This document shows positions 1-6,637 of a stretch of 64,000 nt of DNA, piece by piece (position 1 is the stretch's first letter; each line of letters starts with the position of its first letter). The DNA comes from Massilia kyonggiensis. Lineage in GTDB: Bacteria > Pseudomonadota > Gammaproteobacteria > Burkholderiales > Burkholderiaceae_D. The DNA lies in the NCBI RefSeq assembly GCF_024756235.1, contig NZ_JANUGY010000001.1:434001-498000 (forward strand), written 5' to 3'. The translations under genes and the position numbers were made by a program. The notes under the pieces are model-generated. The model saw only the letters and a list, made by a program, of their open reading frames with translations. It searched no databases and was not told where the DNA came from.

Positions 1-684
1 CTTGTGCTGGGCGGCTGCGGCAGCGCCGTGCTGGCCGCCAAATTCGCCGACGTCGGCATCGGCCTCGCGGGTGTCTCGCTCGCCTTCGGCCTGACCGTGC
101 TGACGGGCGCCTATGCGTTCGGTCCCGTCTCGGGCGGCCACTTCAATCCGGCCGTCACGGTCGGCCTGTGGGCCGGTGGCCGCTTCCCCGCGCGGCACAT
201 CGTCCCGTACATCGTCGTGCAGGTGTGCGGGGCGATCGCCGCCGCGGGCGTCCTGTATGCGATCGCAAGCGGCAAGCCGGGCTTCGACCTCGCCGGCGGC
301 TTTGCGTCCAACGGCTACGGCGAGCACTCGCCGGGCGGTTACTCGCTCGGCGCGGCACTCGTCACGGAGCTCGTCATGACGTTCATGTTCGTGCTGATCA
401 TCCTGGGCGCGACGCATACCCGTGCGCCCGTGGGCTTCGCGGGCCTCGCGATCGGCCTGGCGCTGACGCTCATCCACCTCATCAGCATCCCCGTCACCAA
501 CACGTCCGTCAACCCGGCCCGCAGCACGGGTCCCGCGCTGTTCGTCGGCGGCTGGGCGGTCGCGCAACTGTGGCTGTTCTGGATTGCGCCGCTGGTGGGC
601 GGCGCGCTGGCAGGTGCCGTGTACCGCGCCGTGCTGGAACGCGACGAGGGCGAGCCGGCGGTGACGGGCCGTCCGACGCACTGA
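1..684 (+). CDS. aqpZ: Aquaporin Z, 5' truncated by window edge
   Basis: Inner-membrane water channel of the MIP family. The reading frame is open from base 1, and the first visible residues ([13 protein letters not shown]) match the region near residue 15 of E. coli AqpZ, so about 14 N-terminal residues lie outside the window. Both half-helix NPA boxes are present: HFNPAV near visible residue 48 and SVNPAR near residue 170. The second is preceded by H and T residues and followed by the selectivity-filter Arg, the pattern of a water-selective aquaporin rather than a glycerol facilitator. Several hydrophobic helices are visible. The stop lies 6 bases before the convergent amidohydrolase stop. 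No regulatory information is visible because the promoter is outside. The identification is secure. Confidence 0.95.
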   Translation, partial: LVLGGCGSAVLAAKFADVGIGLAGVSLAFGLTVLTGAYAFGPVSGGHFNPAVTVGLWAGGRFPARHIVPYIVVQVCGAIAAAGVLYAIASGKPGFDLAGGFASNGYGEHSPGGYSLGAALVTELVMTFMFVLIILGATHTRAPVGFAGLAIGLALTLIHLISIPVTNTSVNPARSTGPALFVGGWAVAQLWLFWIAPLVGGALAGAVYRAVLERDEGEPAVTGRPTH

Positions 685-690
685 CCACGT

Positions 691-2022
691 TCAGCGGACG
701 GCGCCCCGTCGCACGACGACGCCGTCCTTCATCACGAACACGGGCCGCTCGGTGACCGTGATGTCGGCGATGGGGTTGCCGGGAACGGCCACCACGTCCG
801 CCAGCTTGCCCGCCTCCAGCGTGCCGACGCGGTCAATGGTGCCCAGCAGCCGGGCCGCATTGGACGTACCTGCCAGCAGCGACTGCGCGGGCGTGAGGCC
901 GTTCTCGACCATGTAGCGGAACTCGCGCGCATTGGTGCCGTGCGCGCCGACCCCGGCGTCCGTGCCGAGCGCGATCGGCACGCCGATCTGCACGGCGTGG
1001 CGGAACGTCTGGCGCAGGTGCGCCGCGGCGGCACGGCCCTTCTCCGCGATCACGGGCGGGAATGTAGCGATCTTTTCCTCGACGTGCGCGATGGCGGAAA
1101 TCGTCGGCACGAGATAGACGTTCTTCGCCTTCATCGCGCGCAGCGTATCGTCTTCGATGAAGCTGCCGTGCTCGATTGAATCGACGCCGGCCGCCACCGC
1201 CATCTTCGCCGCCTTGTCGCCGTGCGCATGCGCCGCGACCTTGCGGCCCCACGCATGCGACTCGCCGATCACGGCATTCATCTCGTCCTGCGACAGCTCC
1301 GGCGCGTCGACGGGATCCGACAGCGACAGTACGCCGCCCGACGGCATGAACTTGATGACGTTGGCGCCGTACTTGATCTGGTAGCGCACCGCGGCGCGGC
1401 ACTCTTCCGGCCCGTTGCACACGCCCTGCAGCGGCCCGGCCAACGGGAGTTTATGAGGCGGGATCGGATCCTGGTCCGCATGGCCGCCGGTGGACCCGAC
1501 CGCATAGTTCGACACGAGCATGCGCGGCCCTGGCACCTTGCCCGCATCGATGGCGTTGCGCAGGCCAAGGGCCACCCAGTCCGTCGAACCGAGGTCGCGC
1601 ACGGACGTGAAGCCCGCTTCCAGCGTGAGGCGCGCGTAATAGGCGCCGTACAGCGCCTGCTCGGCCGGGAAGCGCATCATGTTGTCGAAGAAGTCGCCGT
1701 ACCAGTTGTCGCTGCCCTGGCCGGACAGGTGCACGTGGGCGTCGATGAAGCCGGGCAGCAAGGTCGCGTCGCCCAGGTCGATGACCTCGGCGCCGGCCGG
1801 CACCTCGGCTTTGTCGGCTTGTGCGATGCGGACGATCTTGTTGCCGACGATGGTCAGCTGGGGACGCTCGACGAGCTTGCCGCTGGCGCCGTCGAACATG
1901 CGCGCGGCGCGCAGGACCACGGTCTGCGCGGTGTGCGGTGCCGCAGGAGCGGCGTCGGCCGCGCAGGCGTTGGCGGCCAACAGGGAGAGGACGGCGGTGA
2001 GGATGCGGAATCGTGTTGTCAT
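691..2022 (-). CDS. Exported metal-dependent amidohydrolase, Xaa-Pro/Xaa-Lys dipeptidase-like
   Basis: This 443-residue protein starts with a Sec-type signal peptide (hydrophobic core at residues 7-18, small residues near 20-24), so it should act in the periplasm. The TIM-barrel amidohydrolase metal motifs appear in order: DAHVH (H96, H98), a Lys in NVIKFMPSGG that would be the carboxylated metal bridge, His in AHAHGDKA and SIEHG, and Asp in LGTDAG. This arrangement is that of the COG1228 imidazolonepropionase-related group, which contains dipeptidases hydrolysing Xaa-Pro or Xaa-Lys/Arg dipeptides. The substrate cannot be read from sequence. It stands alone, convergent with aqpZ; a peptide-scavenging role is inference from the family. 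Confidence 0.85.
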   Translation of the reverse strand: MTTRFRILTAVLSLLAANACAADAAPAAPHTAQTVVLRAARMFDGASGKLVERPQLTIVGNKIVRIAQADKAEVPAGAEVIDLGDATLLPGFIDAHVHLSGQGSDNWYGDFFDNMMRFPAEQALYGAYYARLTLEAGFTSVRDLGSTDWVALGLRNAIDAGKVPGPRMLVSNYAVGSTGGHADQDPIPPHKLPLAGPLQGVCNGPEECRAAVRYQIKYGANVIKFMPSGGVLSLSDPVDAPELSQDEMNAVIGESHAWGRKVAAHAHGDKAAKMAVAAGVDSIEHGSFIEDDTLRAMKAKNVYLVPTISAIAHVEEKIATFPPVIAEKGRAAAAHLRQTFRHAVQIGVPIALGTDAGVGAHGTNAREFRYMVENGLTPAQSLLAGTSNAARLLGTIDRVGTLEAGKLADVVAVPGNPIADITVTERPVFVMKDGVVVRRGAVR

Positions 2023-2112
2023 TGTGGGCAGCTCATCGGTAGGAAAGCGCCGATGTTACGCCCAGAGACTCCCATTAACAACGTGATCGCATGCCGCACC
2101 GCGGCAAGCCGG

Positions 2113-2760
2113 TTACGCCGGCTTGCGGCGCCGGCGGATGAAGGCGATGGCGCCGGCACCCAGGCCGAACGTCGCGATGCTGACCGGTTCCGGCACGGCG
2201 TTCAGCGTATCGCTGGCGGCGAAGGTTTTGTAGGACGCGGCATTCGCGGCCTTGAACTGGGCCTGCATGGCGCCGTCGCAGCAGCCTTCCAGCCCGTAGA
2301 TCTTCACGATGTGGTTGCCGGCCGCGAGATTGATCGCGCCTTGCAGGCTGCCGTTCGCCGCCCCGTAGTTGTTGGCCCACCACATGTCGTGGGTGTTGTA
2401 GCCGAGCGCGACGCCATCGACGAACAGGGCACCGCCGTAGCCGAAGTCGACGCCGGTTCGGAAGTTCCACGTGCCGGCCTGCGCCGCGGTGACGCCGAAA
2501 TTGATCGTGGACTCGAAGGCGTAATTGCTGATGCCGCCAAAGTAATTCTTGACGCTCAGGTTGTCGTAGACGGCGACGGACTTGCTGCCCTTGTACGCGG
2601 CAGGATTGGCGATGGCGGCGTCCACGGCCAGCTTGTACGCAGCCGCGTTCGCCTGTGCCGCGGGCGACGTCGTCGCGACCTGTACGGTGATGACACTGGC
2701 GTTGGCAGTCAGGGCAAGGCCGGCAAGCAGGGCAAGGGCGAGTTGGGAGCGCACGTTCAT
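2113..2760 (-). CDS. PEP-CTERM sorting-domain protein with CCxG motif
   Basis: This 215-residue exported protein has a signal peptide (residues 1-21, cleaved near ANA-S). Its C-terminus is the classical PEP-CTERM tripartite signal: VPEP, a short hydrophobic helix rich in Gly, Ala and Ile, then RRRRKPA. It is therefore predicted to be processed by an exosortase and delivered to the surface or extracellular matrix. The body contains a beta-sandwich-like stretch (FGYGGALFVDG, then GNHIVKIYG) resembling a PA14/discoidin-type lectin fold, followed by EGCCDGAMQ, the double-Cys motif of the CCxG group of PEP-CTERM proteins. No exosortase gene is in the window. The upstream region is AT-rich with tandem repeats and a hairpin at the ribosome site (separate entries). 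Function of the mature domain is unknown. Confidence 0.88.
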   Translation of the reverse strand: MNVRSQLALALLAGLALTANASVITVQVATTSPAAQANAAAYKLAVDAAIANPAAYKGSKSVAVYDNLSVKNYFGGISNYAFESTINFGVTAAQAGTWNFRTGVDFGYGGALFVDGVALGYNTHDMWWANNYGAANGSLQGAINLAAGNHIVKIYGLEGCCDGAMQAQFKAANAASYKTFAASDTLNAVPEPVSIATFGLGAGAIAFIRRRRKPA

Positions 2761-2769
2761 CGGATATTT

Positions 2770-2790
2770 CCTAAGTTTGTTTAACTTAGG
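2770..2790 (-). promoter_or_regulatory. 5'-UTR hairpin overlapping the ribosome site of the PEP-CTERM gene
   Basis: Perfect 8-bp inverted repeat CCTAAGTT / AACTTAGG with a 5-base loop, ending 10 bases before the ATG of the minus-strand PEP-CTERM gene. The AGG that could serve as Shine-Dalgarno lies in the downstream arm, so folding would partly hide it. The repeat is seen directly; a role in translation control is inference. Confidence 0.5.
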
Positions 2791-2798
2791 TCAATATA

Positions 2799-2841
2799 TC
2801 ATTCCAAAAAGAACTTTGTCATTACAAAAAGTAATCTTTGT
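2799..2841. repeat. Tandem imperfect 21-23 bp repeats upstream of the PEP-CTERM gene
   Basis: Two successive copies of a TCATTMCAAAAAGWA...TTTGT unit (about 2799-2819 and 2819-2841). The second copy contains the small inverted repeat ATTAC-AAAAA-GTAAT. They lie 40-80 bases upstream of the PEP-CTERM start codon, where a promoter would be, so a tandem operator is plausible. No -35/-10 pair is convincing enough to call. Confidence 0.45.
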
Positions 2842-2851
2842 TGTTATTTTC

Positions 2852-3730
2852 TTACTTGTTGTCAATATGGCGCCACACGTGCTTGCCCAGCGCCGCCAGG
2901 TCGAGCTCGGCATCGCCCGCCGCGACGGCATCCTGCAGCGTCGCCTTCAGGGTCTCGCCGAATGCCAGCGGCAAGCCCTTGTCCTGGCCAGCCTCCACCG
3001 CGAGACGCACGTCCTTCAGGCCCAGCGACAGCTTGAAGCCGGCCGGAGAATAGCGCGCCTCCGCAATCATCCCGCCATAGCCCTTGTAGACGGGTGAGCC
3101 GGCGAACAGCGTGCCCGTGACGAGGTCGATGAAATCCGCGGCCGGCACGCCGTGCGCACGCGCCAGCGCAGCACCCTCGCCCGTCGCCTCGATCGCGCAG
3201 GCGAGCATCAGGTTGCACGCGAGCTTGATCGCGTTCGCCTGCTCCGGCTCTCTGCCGAAGCGCCAGGTCTTTTGTCCCAGCAGGTCGAACAGCGGCTGCA
3301 CGCGCGCGATCAATTCGTCGCTGCCGCCGGCCAGGATGTTCAGCTTGCCCGCCTGCGCGACGTCCACGCGGCCCAGCACGGGTGCGGCGACGTAGCCGAC
3401 GCCGCGCGCGACGTGCAGCGCGGCCATCTCGCGCGCGAACGCGACGGAGACGGTGGCCATGTTGACGTGGATGCTGCCGGGCGCCATCGCGGCCAGCACG
3501 CCGCCGTCCAGCAGCACGGCGCGCGTCGCGTCATCGTCCGCGAGCATCGTGAAGACGACGTCGGCGATGCCGCACTCGGCGGGCGTCGCGGCCGGCTTGG
3601 CGCCCAGCGCCGCCAGCGGCTGCACGGGCTCCGGACTGCGGTTCCAGACGTGGACGGGCTGGCCGGACTTCAACAGGTTGGCAGCCATGTGGTGGCCCAT
3701 GCTGCCCAGGCCGATGAATGCGATGCTCAT
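2852..3730 (-). CDS. NAD(P)-dependent beta-hydroxyacid dehydrogenase (3-hydroxyisobutyrate dehydrogenase family)
   Basis: This cytosolic 292-residue oxidoreductase has a Rossmann fold. The N-terminus carries the dinucleotide-binding GLGSMG loop at residues 7-12, then VWNRSP. Position 33 after the second strand is N-R, which in this family favours NADPH, but that is a weak indicator. The substrate segment APVLGR replaces the more usual DAPVSGG. The catalytic Lys is in the helix around IKLACNLML, and the C-terminal all-helical domain follows. It resembles the glyoxylate/succinic-semialdehyde reductase branch as much as true 3-hydroxyisobutyrate dehydrogenases; no valine-degradation genes are adjacent. 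It is transcribed alone on the minus strand. Confidence 0.87.
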   Translation of the reverse strand: MSIAFIGLGSMGHHMAANLLKSGQPVHVWNRSPEPVQPLAALGAKPAATPAECGIADVVFTMLADDDATRAVLLDGGVLAAMAPGSIHVNMATVSVAFAREMAALHVARGVGYVAAPVLGRVDVAQAGKLNILAGGSDELIARVQPLFDLLGQKTWRFGREPEQANAIKLACNLMLACAIEATGEGAALARAHGVPAADFIDLVTGTLFAGSPVYKGYGGMIAEARYSPAGFKLSLGLKDVRLAVEAGQDKGLPLAFGETLKATLQDAVAAGDAELDLAALGKHVWRHIDNK

Positions 3731-3899
3731 GCGTGTTCCTTTGTTCGGGTGTCTGCCCGCCTGTGGGCCAAAGCGATATTAAACCAGCGGAAGATTGATC
3801 GTATCGTACCGCGCACGTTGAACAGCACGATCTTCACGCCTGTTTATGTTATCGTTAACCTATATATCTCGATATACATGAGAACTATAACAAGCCATA
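3731..3899. other. Intergenic segment between divergent dehydrogenase and lyase 1
   Basis: No gene is seen. The right half is AT-rich and contains the perfect inverted repeat TATATC-TC-GATATA (3863-3876). It must carry the promoter for the lyase leader; a weak TTATCG-N18-TATACA pair (3849-3878) is the best candidate but is not convincing. Confidence 0.4.
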
Positions 3900-4032
3900 T
3901 CTCGCATCCTGCGAGACCACGGGCAAGGCGACGGGGACGCCCGGTACGCCCTTGAACGTGACAGTTCCGGCGCCCGATGTCGTGAGGCTGAGGTGTCGCC
4001 GGTCATTGATGTTCACTCTTGGAGGGGTACCG
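3900..4032 (+). promoter_or_regulatory. Structured leader of polysaccharide lyase 1 (copy 1 of a duplicated element)
   Basis: The leader starts with a hairpin at 3900-3916 (arms TCTCGCA and TGCGAGA, 3-base loop). It continues with a 44-base core (3920-3963) that differs at one base from a core upstream of the second lyase. The core can fold as nested GGGC/GCCC and GGCG/CGCC pairs around an ACGGGGA loop. A GATGTTCA string and a TACCGATGAAAAAT start region are also shared. The core ends 69 bases before the start codon, against 66 in the other copy. The first hairpin shows compensatory changes between copies. I know of no RNA class it clearly matches; a cis-regulatory RNA or a protein-binding element are both possible. 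Confidence 0.6.
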
Positions 4033-6465
4033 ATGAAAAATCGTTCTATGGGCATTCGACACATCCTCGCGACACTGTTCCTCGTGAGCGCCGCCGGGCT
4101 GCCGCATCATGGCATGGCGCAGGTCACCGGTTTCACGCATCCGGGCACGCCGCTCACCGTGTCCGATCTCGCGACGCTCAAGTCCTACGTCAACCAGGGC
4201 AGGCAGCCGTGGAAGTCCGGCTACGACCTGTTGAAGAGCGATGGCAAATCGCAGTCCACCTACGTCATGGCGGGTCCATTCGCGACCGTGAGCCGCAGCC
4301 CCGACGTGAATCTCTGGCCGTGGCGCAACGACATGACGGCCGTCTGGAATCTCTCGCGGATGTGGTATTTCACCGGCAACGACGCCTATGCAAAGAAGGC
4401 GCGCGACATCCTGATCGCGTGGGCGACCAACCAGACGGCGTTCTCGGGCAGCGAATCGATGCTCGACCTGGGCGACTATGCCTATAAATTCGTGGGCGGC
4501 GCCGACATCCTGCGCGGCACCTGGCCGGGCTGGACCGCCAGCGACACGGCCACGGTGAAGGCATACTTCGCCAATGTCCTGATTCCGGCATCGAACCCGT
4601 ATGGCGAAAACATGTTCGGCGCCGCCAACAAGGGCGCGCTGGCCCTGAACGCGCTCGGATTGATGGCCATCTTCAATGACGACACCGTGTTGCTGGACCG
4701 GGTCGTTGCCCAGACCCGCACCCTCGCCCACATCGGCCTGCGCAGTTCCAACGACATCGGCATGCTCGGCGACTCGCTGCGCGACCAGGGGCACGCCCAT
4801 GGCCAGCTGCTGTCGCTGTCCATGCTCGCCGAAGCGCTGTGGAAGCAGGGCATCGACGTCTATGCCGATCTGGACGAGCGCCTGCTGGCGGCCGGCGAAT
4901 ACTTCGCGCGGGTGAACGAGCTCGCGCCCACGCCTTTCCTCCCGTTCGGCACGACCGATGCCTACTACATCGCCGACAACACCAACCGCGGCTGGGGCGG
5001 CGGGAACATCGCGCTCAACGTGATCCATGGCGCCTACGCTGTCCGCAAGGGCATGCCGGCCCCCTACATCGCGCAACGACGGCTGTGGATGCCGGTGGAC
5101 AGCACCAGCTTCATGTTCATGAAAGAGGTCGACACCTCGACGGCCGCGCCCGCACCGGCACTCGCCATTCCCGCGACCGCGCCGATTACGTCGGGCCTGA
5201 ATGATATCGATATCGGAAACAGCACGCCGGCCGGCACGTCCTCGTACGCCAACGGCACCTGGACCGTGAAGGGCGCGGGCGCCGACAGCTGGGGCACGGT
5301 CGATGGCGGCCACTTCGCCTACAAGGCCCTCACGGGCGACGGCGCCATCATCGCGAAGGTCGAGACGATCCAGAACACCAGCCCGTCCGCCAAGGCGGGC
5401 GTGATGATGCGTACCAGCCTTGCCCAGGGTGCTCCCCGCGCCACGATGCTCGTGACGAACCAGGTCAAGGCCGAACAGAACATGCCCAACCTCTCGGTCT
5501 ACGGCGGCACGAACTACGGCAACAAGGTCCTGCCCATCGCGAACACCGTGCCTTCTTACTGGGTGAAGCTCGAGCGCATCGGCAACATGATCACCGGCTA
5601 CCTGTCGCCCGACGGCACCAACTGGGCCGCGACCGACGTCGGCCGCATCGACGGCACGCTGCCGGCCACGATCTATGCCGGCCTGGCGGTCGTCTCGCAT
5701 GCCAACGGCACGCTGAACACCTCCACCTTCAGCAACGTCCAGGTCACGGGCGGGAACGGTGGCGCACCGGCGGTCATCCCCGCCGCGCCCGCCGCGCTGC
5801 TGGCCGAGCCGGGCGATGACGTCGTCCCGCTGCGCTGGCAGCAATCCTTCGGTGCCACCAGCTACACGGTCAAGCGCTCCACGTTCAGCGGCGGCCCCTA
5901 CACGACCATCGCATCGGGCGTGACGGGCGGCAGCTACACGGATAATGCGGTGAGCAACGGCATGACCTACTACTACACCGTCACGGCGACCAACGCCGCC
6001 GGCACGAGCGCCAATTCCCCCGAGGACAGCGCCACGCCGGTCCATCCGCTGACGAACGTCGCCACCGGCGGCACCGCCACCGACGGCGCGAACAACGCGG
6101 CCAACGCCGGCCTGGCCTTCGACAAAAACTCGGCGACGAAATGGCTCTACGGGGCCACGACCGGCTGGCTGAAGTACGACCTGGGCCATACGGAGACAGT
6201 CCTGCGCTACACGGTCATCAGCGCCAGCGACGTGGCCCCGCGCGATCCGAAGGACTGGCAGTTCCAGGGCTCCAACGACGGCGTCAGCTGGACGACGCTC
6301 GACGCGCAAAGCAACCAGGTATTCGCCAACCGCCTCCAGCCGAAGAGCTACCCGGTCGCGGGTGGGGGCTCGTATCGCTGGTATCGGATCAACATCACGG
6401 CCAATAATGGCGATACTGCCTCGACGGCGCTGTCGGAACTGGGGCTGTATGCGTCGAAGCCGTAA
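4033..6465 (+). CDS. Secreted modular polysaccharide lyase (alginate-lyase domain, FN3, F5/8-type C), copy 1
   Basis: I chose the ATG at 4033, giving 810 residues, because it follows a GGAGGGG ribosome site and opens a signal peptide ending near GMAQ; an ATG at 3952 would translate the leader. Domains: alpha/alpha-barrel alginate-lyase-type domain (about 30-370; WPWRND, a long helix with LSRMWYFTG, SSNDIGMLGD, NNTNRGWGGG), a concanavalin-like beta-sandwich (about 390-575), a fibronectin type III domain (584-672) and a C-terminal F5/8-type C carbohydrate-binding domain (674-810). It should cleave uronic-acid polysaccharides by beta-elimination outside the cell. Alginate is the default guess, but glucuronan-like substrates are equally possible. 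It is paralogous to the gene at 23053 along its whole length. There is no PEP-CTERM tail. Confidence 0.87.
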   Translation: MKNRSMGIRHILATLFLVSAAGLPHHGMAQVTGFTHPGTPLTVSDLATLKSYVNQGRQPWKSGYDLLKSDGKSQSTYVMAGPFATVSRSPDVNLWPWRNDMTAVWNLSRMWYFTGNDAYAKKARDILIAWATNQTAFSGSESMLDLGDYAYKFVGGADILRGTWPGWTASDTATVKAYFANVLIPASNPYGENMFGAANKGALALNALGLMAIFNDDTVLLDRVVAQTRTLAHIGLRSSNDIGMLGDSLRDQGHAHGQLLSLSMLAEALWKQGIDVYADLDERLLAAGEYFARVNELAPTPFLPFGTTDAYYIADNTNRGWGGGNIALNVIHGAYAVRKGMPAPYIAQRRLWMPVDSTSFMFMKEVDTSTAAPAPALAIPATAPITSGLNDIDIGNSTPAGTSSYANGTWTVKGAGADSWGTVDGGHFAYKALTGDGAIIAKVETIQNTSPSAKAGVMMRTSLAQGAPRATMLVTNQVKAEQNMPNLSVYGGTNYGNKVLPIANTVPSYWVKLERIGNMITGYLSPDGTNWAATDVGRIDGTLPATIYAGLAVVSHANGTLNTSTFSNVQVTGGNGGAPAVIPAAPAALLAEPGDDVVPLRWQQSFGATSYTVKRSTFSGGPYTTIASGVTGGSYTDNAVSNGMTYYYTVTATNAAGTSANSPEDSATPVHPLTNVATGGTATDGANNAANAGLAFDKNSATKWLYGATTGWLKYDLGHTETVLRYTVISASDVAPRDPKDWQFQGSNDGVSWTTLDAQSNQVFANRLQPKSYPVAGGGSYRWYRINITANNGDTASTALSELGLYASKP

Positions 6466-6492
6466 TGGACCCGGCATCCAACTGACGTAATA

Positions 6493-6519
6493 GAAACCGG
6501 GACACGCAGTCCCGGTTTC
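6493..6519 (+). terminator. Terminator hairpin after lyase 1 (family member 1)
   Basis: Perfect 11-bp stem GAAACCGGGAC / GTCCCGGTTTC with a 5-base loop, 27 bases after the lyase stop. The T-run is short (TTT then C), so termination may be partial. The same CCGGGAC core recurs at 25516, 27617 and 28268. Confidence 0.75.
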
Positions 6520-6637
6520 GCCATAGCCTTGATATCTTTCCAAAAAACTTCCGAAACCTATGCAATAACGATGACGTTTTACCAACACTGCTGCTCAGCG
6601 TGATATAAATACCGTCCCTTCAAGCAACAGGTGCGAT

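Noticed and set aside
2780..2830. Sigma-54 promoter for the PEP-CTERM gene
   Set aside because: A TGG...TTGA stretch on the minus strand has the -24/-12 elements one base too far apart and lacks the GC of the -12 element.
3920..3963. GEMM-I c-di-GMP riboswitch call for the lyase leader core
   Set aside because: Only the short GGGCAA and GGGACGC strings agree; the GAAA tetraloop, its receptor and the second stem are not found, so the class assignment is not supported.
3952..4032. Upstream start (ATG at 3952) for lyase 1
   Set aside because: It would translate the conserved leader, has no ribosome site and puts 27 residues before the signal peptide; the paralogue starts at the equivalent of 4033.
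4003..6588. 861-codon open frame on the minus strand opposite lyase 1, and a similar one at 23047-24348 opposite lyase 2
   Set aside because: Both are shadows of the lyase codon pattern; the two look alike only because the lyases do.
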